A stretch of DNA of 64,000 nt from Streptomyces sp. NBC_01288. GTDB taxonomy: Bacteria; Actinomycetota; Actinomycetes; Streptomycetales; Streptomycetaceae. Below the pieces are notes generated by a model. That model saw nothing but the letters and a program-made list of their open reading frames with translations, ran no database searches and was not told the DNA's origin. The stretch is taken from the NCBI RefSeq assembly GCF_035982055.1, contig NZ_CP108427.1, positions 4,649,001-4,713,000 of the forward strand, read 5' to 3'. Below, piece after piece: positions 59,570 through 64,000 of the stretch (position 1 is its first letter; each line of letters starts with the position of its first letter). Position numbers and translations under genes: made by a program.

Positions 59570-61900
59570 TCACGCGGTCGTGCCGGAGGACGATATCGCC
59601 CCGGTCGTCCGGGACCGATCGGCCTGGCCCACAGTGCACACGACCGAGTCGAAACCGGCCCTCCAGTTGCTCTCGTCGGACAGATACCCGAAGACGGAAC
59701 GGTCGGATCCGGGCGCCCAAGTCGACTCGAACCTGTTGCCGCACAGCTTGTTCCCCTGCCGCAGCGCCTCCTGGAACGTCATCGTCCGCGGGGCCGTCAC
59801 GAAACCGATCACCTGGTCGGTGTGCTGATCGGCACAGTCGGTCAGGGTCGCGGTGAAGTACGTCTTGTGGTCGACGTACAGCCAACAGTCACCGAGGCTC
59901 ATCTCGGTGGTCCACACGCTCGACCCGGTGCTCCGGAAGCGCCCTATCTCCCCGCCGATCGGCACATGCCGGCCGAGCACGAGACACGCCGTACCGCCCC
60001 CGGCCGCCCCGAAGCCCGCCTCGGTCGGAGTGAGGGCGTAGACGCCCGCGTCGGCCAGAGCCCGGGCCGCCTCCCCCACCTTCCCCGCGCACCGCTCGCC
60101 CCCGTGAGCCCGGGCGTCGGCGAAGTCGCTCGCCGCGTCGACCGCCATCACCTGCCCGTCCGGAACGCCGTGCGCACAACTCACGACCCTCAGTTCGGGC
60201 CGCGACGCGAACGCCGTCCCGGACCACACCGCGTGCACACAATCCCCGGTCCGCAACGCCTTCTTGAGCCCGACTCCCTCGCCGTACGGATAGGCGGAAC
60301 CGGCCGACACCGACGCGGAGGGGGACGCCTTCTTGGTCGCCGCCGTGTCCTTGCCGCCGCTCAGCGAACTCACCGCCCACACCCCACCGACGACGACCAG
60401 CGCGACGGCCACCACGAGAGCGACGATCGCCGCGATCGGCACCCGGCGCCGCCCACCGCCGACAGGCCCCGGGCCACCCGGATACGTCGGCCCCTGACCG
60501 CCCGCGTACGGCGGCGTGGGCGCGCCGGCCGGGTAGGCCTCCGGCCGGGCACCCTGACAGCCGCCCTGATAAGGCATCGTGGGGCTGTTCGCGTACGGAT
60601 TCCATCGACCGTACGGCCCGCCGCCCTCACCCGAACCAGCCTGCCCCTGGGGGCCGTACGGCGATGCGGAGCCACCCGGGGTGTTCGGCGTACCGGGAGT
60701 CGGCGGAGTGCCGGAAGTGTGCGGGGTGCCAGGGGTTGGCAGGCCCGCGGGCGTGGAGCCCCCGGGAGGGGCCGCGGGCTGGTCACCGTAGGGCGCCGAG
60801 CCGTGAGGGGTGGCCCCGGACCCTCCCGGCGTCCGCGGGGCGTAGGGACCGCCTACGTAGGGACCGCCCATGGCGTATCCGCGCGGCCCGCTCGCGATGT
60901 GGCCCGGCGCGGCGCCCTGCGGCTGATCGGCCGCCTCCCAGCCACCCGGTGCCGGGCCGAAGCCGCCCGGTGCCGAACCCAGGTCGCCCGGCGCCGGCCA
61001 GAAGCCCTCCGGCGTCGACCCGCTCCCCGGCGCCGCACCGACCCGCCGCCCCACCCGCTCCAACCCCCGCGCCGCAATCTCAGGCGTCGACCTCAACGCC
61101 GGGTCCTTGACCAGTAACCCCTGGAGCACCGGCGCCAGTTCACCCGCACGGACGGTCGGCGTCGGCTCCTCGTCGAGCAGAGCCGTGAGCGTCGCCGAGT
61201 CACCGTGGCGGTCGAACGGGCCGCGGCCCTCAACGGCGGCGTACAGCGTGGCGCCCAGGGAGAACAGGTCCGCGGCCGGAGTCGGCGGCTCACCGCGAGC
61301 CCGCTCCGGGGCGAGGTAGCCGGGAGTGCCGGCGGTGCCGGTGAGGCGAGGTTCGTGGGCCTCGGGCTGGAGGGCGATGCCGTAGTCGGTGAGCAGCACG
61401 CGCGCGTATGGATCGCCCGAAACGTCCGGCGCCAGAAGGATGTTGGCCGGTTTCACATCCCCGTGCAGGATGCCGATGCGGTGTCCGGCGGTGAGCGCGT
61501 CGAGGACGGCGAGCCCGATGCGGGCCACCAGGGCGGGCGGCAGCGGGCCCGAACGCCGTAGGACCGCCTGGAGGTCGACGCCGTCCGGGACGTACTCCGT
61601 GACGATCCAGGGCAGGCCCTCGTGGAGCACCACGTCGTGCACGGTCGCCACATGCGGATGGCCGCGCAACCGGGCCGCGTGCCGCGCCTCACCGCGAGCC
61701 CGTGCGATGCGCTGCGCGCGCTCGCCGCCATCCCCCGACGCACCCGGCAGCGCGATCTCCTTGACGGCGACCTCGCAGGCCGACTCCTCGTCGTACGCGA
61801 GCCATACGCGCCCCATGCCGCCCGCGCCGAGCACGCGCAGCAGCCGATAGCGGCCGTCGACGACCCTGCCCTCGTCCTGTTCCGGCGTATCCCCGGCCAT
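59570..61900 (-). CDS. Membrane Ser/Thr protein kinase (PknB/Pkn2-like)
   Basis: 776 aa from ATG 61900 (GGGAGGCG upstream; codons before it are non-coding). Kinase domain about 16-280: GAGGMG loop, Lys47 in VAVKEI, catalytic HGDVKPAN (Asp148, with Gly where most kinases have Arg) and TDYG in place of DFG (Asp172). A Pro/Gly-rich juxtamembrane linker follows, then one TM helix (VPIAAIVALVVAVALVVVGG) and an extracellular domain with two repeats starting GDCVHAVW and GDCWLYV, each with paired Cys. The sensor ligand is unknown. Confidence 0.92.
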   Translation of the reverse strand: MAGDTPEQDEGRVVDGRYRLLRVLGAGGMGRVWLAYDEESACEVAVKEIALPGASGDGGERAQRIARARGEARHAARLRGHPHVATVHDVVLHEGLPWIVTEYVPDGVDLQAVLRRSGPLPPALVARIGLAVLDALTAGHRIGILHGDVKPANILLAPDVSGDPYARVLLTDYGIALQPEAHEPRLTGTAGTPGYLAPERARGEPPTPAADLFSLGATLYAAVEGRGPFDRHGDSATLTALLDEEPTPTVRAGELAPVLQGLLVKDPALRSTPEIAARGLERVGRRVGAAPGSGSTPEGFWPAPGDLGSAPGGFGPAPGGWEAADQPQGAAPGHIASGPRGYAMGGPYVGGPYAPRTPGGSGATPHGSAPYGDQPAAPPGGSTPAGLPTPGTPHTSGTPPTPGTPNTPGGSASPYGPQGQAGSGEGGGPYGRWNPYANSPTMPYQGGCQGARPEAYPAGAPTPPYAGGQGPTYPGGPGPVGGGRRRVPIAAIVALVVAVALVVVGGVWAVSSLSGGKDTAATKKASPSASVSAGSAYPYGEGVGLKKALRTGDCVHAVWSGTAFASRPELRVVSCAHGVPDGQVMAVDAASDFADARAHGGERCAGKVGEAARALADAGVYALTPTEAGFGAAGGGTACLVLGRHVPIGGEIGRFRSTGSSVWTTEMSLGDCWLYVDHKTYFTATLTDCADQHTDQVIGFVTAPRTMTFQEALRQGNKLCGNRFESTWAPGSDRSVFGYLSDESNWRAGFDSVVCTVGQADRSRTTGAISSSGTTA

Positions 61901-62032
61901 CACGCCTCCCCCGAGACGGCGCGCCTCCCCCGAGGACGCGTGGAACCTGTCTCCGAAACTAGCCTCGCACCCGCCACTGACAAGAGGGCTTCTCCGCACC
62001 GATCCGAACAATCTCGCCGGGTGCGGACACAT

Positions 62033-62659
62033 GCGGCTCAGCGGTACGGGGAGGCCTCAGGCGTGACAGGGGCGGCGAGGGGCCGGGGCGCCGTACGGCA
62101 GGGCGATCGGCGGATACGGCGGGCACTCGGCGGCGTCATGGTCGGGCGTCCGTAGGCACGGTGGACGGCGCGAGGGACGAATCGGCGGCAGGCACAGTCG
62201 ACGGCGCGAGGGACAGGTCGGCCACAGACACAGTCGACGGCGCGGCAGTCCGGCGGCCGAGGCACGGTCGGCAGACGCGAGCGGCCGGTCGGTCGGCAGA
62301 CGCAGGCACCGACCGAGAACAACCGCCCGGCCGGGACCAACTCCCTTCCGGGAACTGCCAGTCGACCCGAGAGCAACAGGCCCGCTCCATCCTCGGGAAA
62401 CGGTCGGCCGCCGACAACCGGTCGCCACCCATGCCGGTCAGCCGTCCGAAACCGCCCGCCGCCCTTCGCAAGCCAGCCGCCCCCAACCGACCGCCGCCCC
62501 ACGCCAGCCGCCCTCAACCGACCGCCGCCCGGCGCCAGTCAGCCGTCCGCACCCGTTCGTCGCCTGCGCCGGTCAGCCACCGACGCCAGTCACCCCGGCA
62601 CGCCGGTCAGCCGCCGGACACCAGTCACCCCGCCACGCCAGTCCGCCGCCGCACACCAG
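62033..62659. other. Repetitive non-coding stretch
   Basis: 627 bp without a supported gene. Contains imperfect direct repeats: ACAGTCGACGGCGCGAGGGA-like units at about 62160-62250 and CGCCAGTC/ACCAGTCACCCC-like units at about 62560-62670. Possibly a decayed Pro/Arg-rich coding region. Confidence 0.5.
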
Positions 62660-64000
62660 TCACCCCACCGGCTCCAAGAACCCCTGCTCCACCAACAACC
62701 GAATCTGCGCCGGCGTCCGGTCACGGAGCAGAACCGGGTCCTCGCCCACGAGTTGGGCGATGGCGTCCAGGATGCGCCCCGCGCTCAGCGTGCCGTCGCA
62801 GACGCCGGCGAAGCCCGCGCCGACCATGTCGACCTTGGTCGCCCGGCGCATGCCGCGGTGCTGGCGGAGCACGACGTGCTCGGGGTCCTCGGCGCCGGGC
62901 AGGCCGACCTGTTCCTGGATGATCTCGTCGGCCAGTCTGAAGTGGGCGGCGAGCAGGGCCGCGTCGTCATGGGCGCGCAGATAGTCGACCCGGTCGAAGT
63001 GCACGCGCACGGTGTCGCCGAGCGGCTGCTCGACCGGGTGCGGCCACTCCTCGACGGTGATCGAGGGTGCGTCGGAGTCCGTCCTGCGCAGGGTGATCCA
63101 GCCGAAGCCCACGGCCTTGACCTTGCGCGCCTCGAACTCGTCGAGCCACGCGTCGTAGAGCGCCTCGTACGCGGCCGTGTCGCCCTGGTGGTCGCCCGCG
63201 TCCCTGAGCCACAACTCGGCGTACTGCGTGACGTCCTGGACCTCGCGCTGCACGATCCAGGCGTCGCACCCGCGCGGCACCCAGGAGCGCAGCCGGTCCT
63301 GCCAGTCCTCCCCCTCCACGTGCTGCCAGTTGGCGAGGAACTGCGCGAATCCGCCCTCGCGCAGACGATCGCCCGCCTGCTGAACGAGCGACCGGCACAG
63401 ATCGTCCCCGCCCATCCCGCCGTCGCGGTAGGTCAGCCGGGCGCCCGGCGAGATCACGAACGGCGGGTTGGACACGATGAGTTCGTAGGTCTCGTCGTCC
63501 CGGACCGGCTCGAAGAGCGAGCCCTCGCGGAGGTCGGCGGCCGGCGCGCCGGACAGCGCGAGGGTGAGCGCGGTGATGCGCAGGGCACGGGGGTTGAGGT
63601 CGGTGGCCGTCACGCGCGTGGCGTGCCGGGCCGCGTGCAGCGCCTGGATGCCGGAACCGGTGCCGAGGTCGAGCGCGGCGGAGACCGGCATCCGTACGGT
63701 GATCCCCGCGAGCGTGGTGGACGCGCCGCCCACCCCCAGGACGACGCCCTCCTCACGGCTGCCGATCCCGCCGGCCCCGCCGACCGCGCATCCCAGGTCG
63801 GACACGATGAACCAGTCCTCGCCGTCGGGCCCGCCGTACGGCCGTACGTCCACGGTCGCGGCGACCTCGTCGGTGCCTACGGAGACCAGCCACCCGCTCT
63901 CCACGCACGCGGCGACGGGCAGGACGTCCGCCACGCGTGCGTGCGGCACGGGCTGCTGGAGCAGGAACAGCCGGACCAGCGTCTCCAGCGGGGTGTCGCC
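62660..64000 (-). CDS. SAM-dependent methyltransferase (DUF7059/DUF7782 type), 5' end beyond window
   Basis: At least 446 residues; the frame is open to the window edge at 64000, so the true start is outside. The SAM-binding core is ALDLGTGSGIQALHAARHA with TATDLNPRAL, and NPPF in IVSNPPFVIS is the N6/Gln-type catalytic motif, as in PrmC/HemK and N6-adenine enzymes. A long C-terminal extension (GFGWITLRR ... EEWPHPVEQPLGDTV) is typical of the actinobacterial family, whose substrate is not known. Confidence 0.88.
   Translation of the reverse strand, partial: GDTPLETLVRLFLLQQPVPHARVADVLPVAACVESGWLVSVGTDEVAATVDVRPYGGPDGEDWFIVSDLGCAVGGAGGIGSREEGVVLGVGGASTTLAGITVRMPVSAALDLGTGSGIQALHAARHATRVTATDLNPRALRITALTLALSGAPAADLREGSLFEPVRDDETYELIVSNPPFVISPGARLTYRDGGMGGDDLCRSLVQQAGDRLREGGFAQFLANWQHVEGEDWQDRLRSWVPRGCDAWIVQREVQDVTQYAELWLRDAGDHQGDTAAYEALYDAWLDEFEARKVKAVGFGWITLRRTDSDAPSITVEEWPHPVEQPLGDTVRVHFDRVDYLRAHDDAALLAAHFRLADEIIQEQVGLPGAEDPEHVVLRQHRGMRRATKVDMVGAGFAGVCDGTLSAGRILDAIAQLVGEDPVLLRDRTPAQIRLLVEQGFLEPVG

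Overview
The window is high-GC actinobacterial DNA, almost certainly from a Streptomyces chromosome. The support is GTG/TTG starts with strong GGAGG ribosome sites, WhiB, SARP and LAL regulators, and on the right a typical Streptomyces core block on the minus strand: lipoprotein peptidase, DNA polymerase III delta-prime, an MFS-thymidylate kinase fusion and topoisomerase I.

The dominant feature is a pile-up of integrated elements at a tRNA-Thr(CGT) gene (49202-49275, minus strand). An exact 43-bp copy of the 3' part of this tRNA occurs five times (1602, 10156, 23550, 33675, 49201), each followed on the minus strand by a tRNA-type terminator hairpin. These att copies cut the left 49 kb into four segments. 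Segments A (1602-10198), B (10156-23592) and C (23550-33717) have no integrase but share termini: paired 8-bp repeats with an 11-bp period, 118 bp inside the left core and 205 bp inside the right core in all three. They look like cis-mobilizable cassettes of one family. Segment D (33675-49243) is a complete actinomycete integrative and conjugative element (AICE) with its own tyrosine integrase and a different pair of repeats. An empty chromosome would join position 1602-1644 directly to the tRNA 5' half at 49244.

Cargo. Left of the array is a truncated DUF4011 SF1 helicase. Segment A carries a polymorphic-toxin locus: SseB-like protein, type VII secretion-like protein, a 1583-aa Rhs toxin, a candidate immunity gene and a decayed immunity paralogue. 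Segment B holds two near-identical 929-aa LAL (AAA-LuxR) regulators flanking small redox/detoxification genes: MDR oxidoreductase, YciI, SnoaL-like, tautomerase-like, GlcG/HbpS-like, two alpha/beta hydrolases, WhiB and aldo/keto reductase. Segment C looks like the regulatory edge of a lost antibiotic cluster: two SDRs, two SARP/BTAD regulators, MFS exporter, XRE regulator and type II thioesterase, broken by an IS3-family insertion.

Segment D: a two-gene module (2TM protein plus trypsin-like protease, the protease gene being AT-richer than its surroundings) sits at the left end. Next come a YdcF protein and a GntR (KorSA-like) repressor facing three palindromic operators, then a long translationally coupled operon: DUF6284-like, PycTM-like, SpdB, zinc protein, small proteins, FtsK/TraSA translocase, a membrane protein, two cytosine-methyltransferase-like proteins, primase-polymerase and replication ATPase. 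An iteron-like region, excisionase and integrase follow. A cluster of inverted decamers after the translocase is a candidate transfer locus (clt).

Right of the tRNA, besides the core block, lie a small membrane protein, a membrane Ser/Thr kinase and a methyltransferase that runs off the window end.
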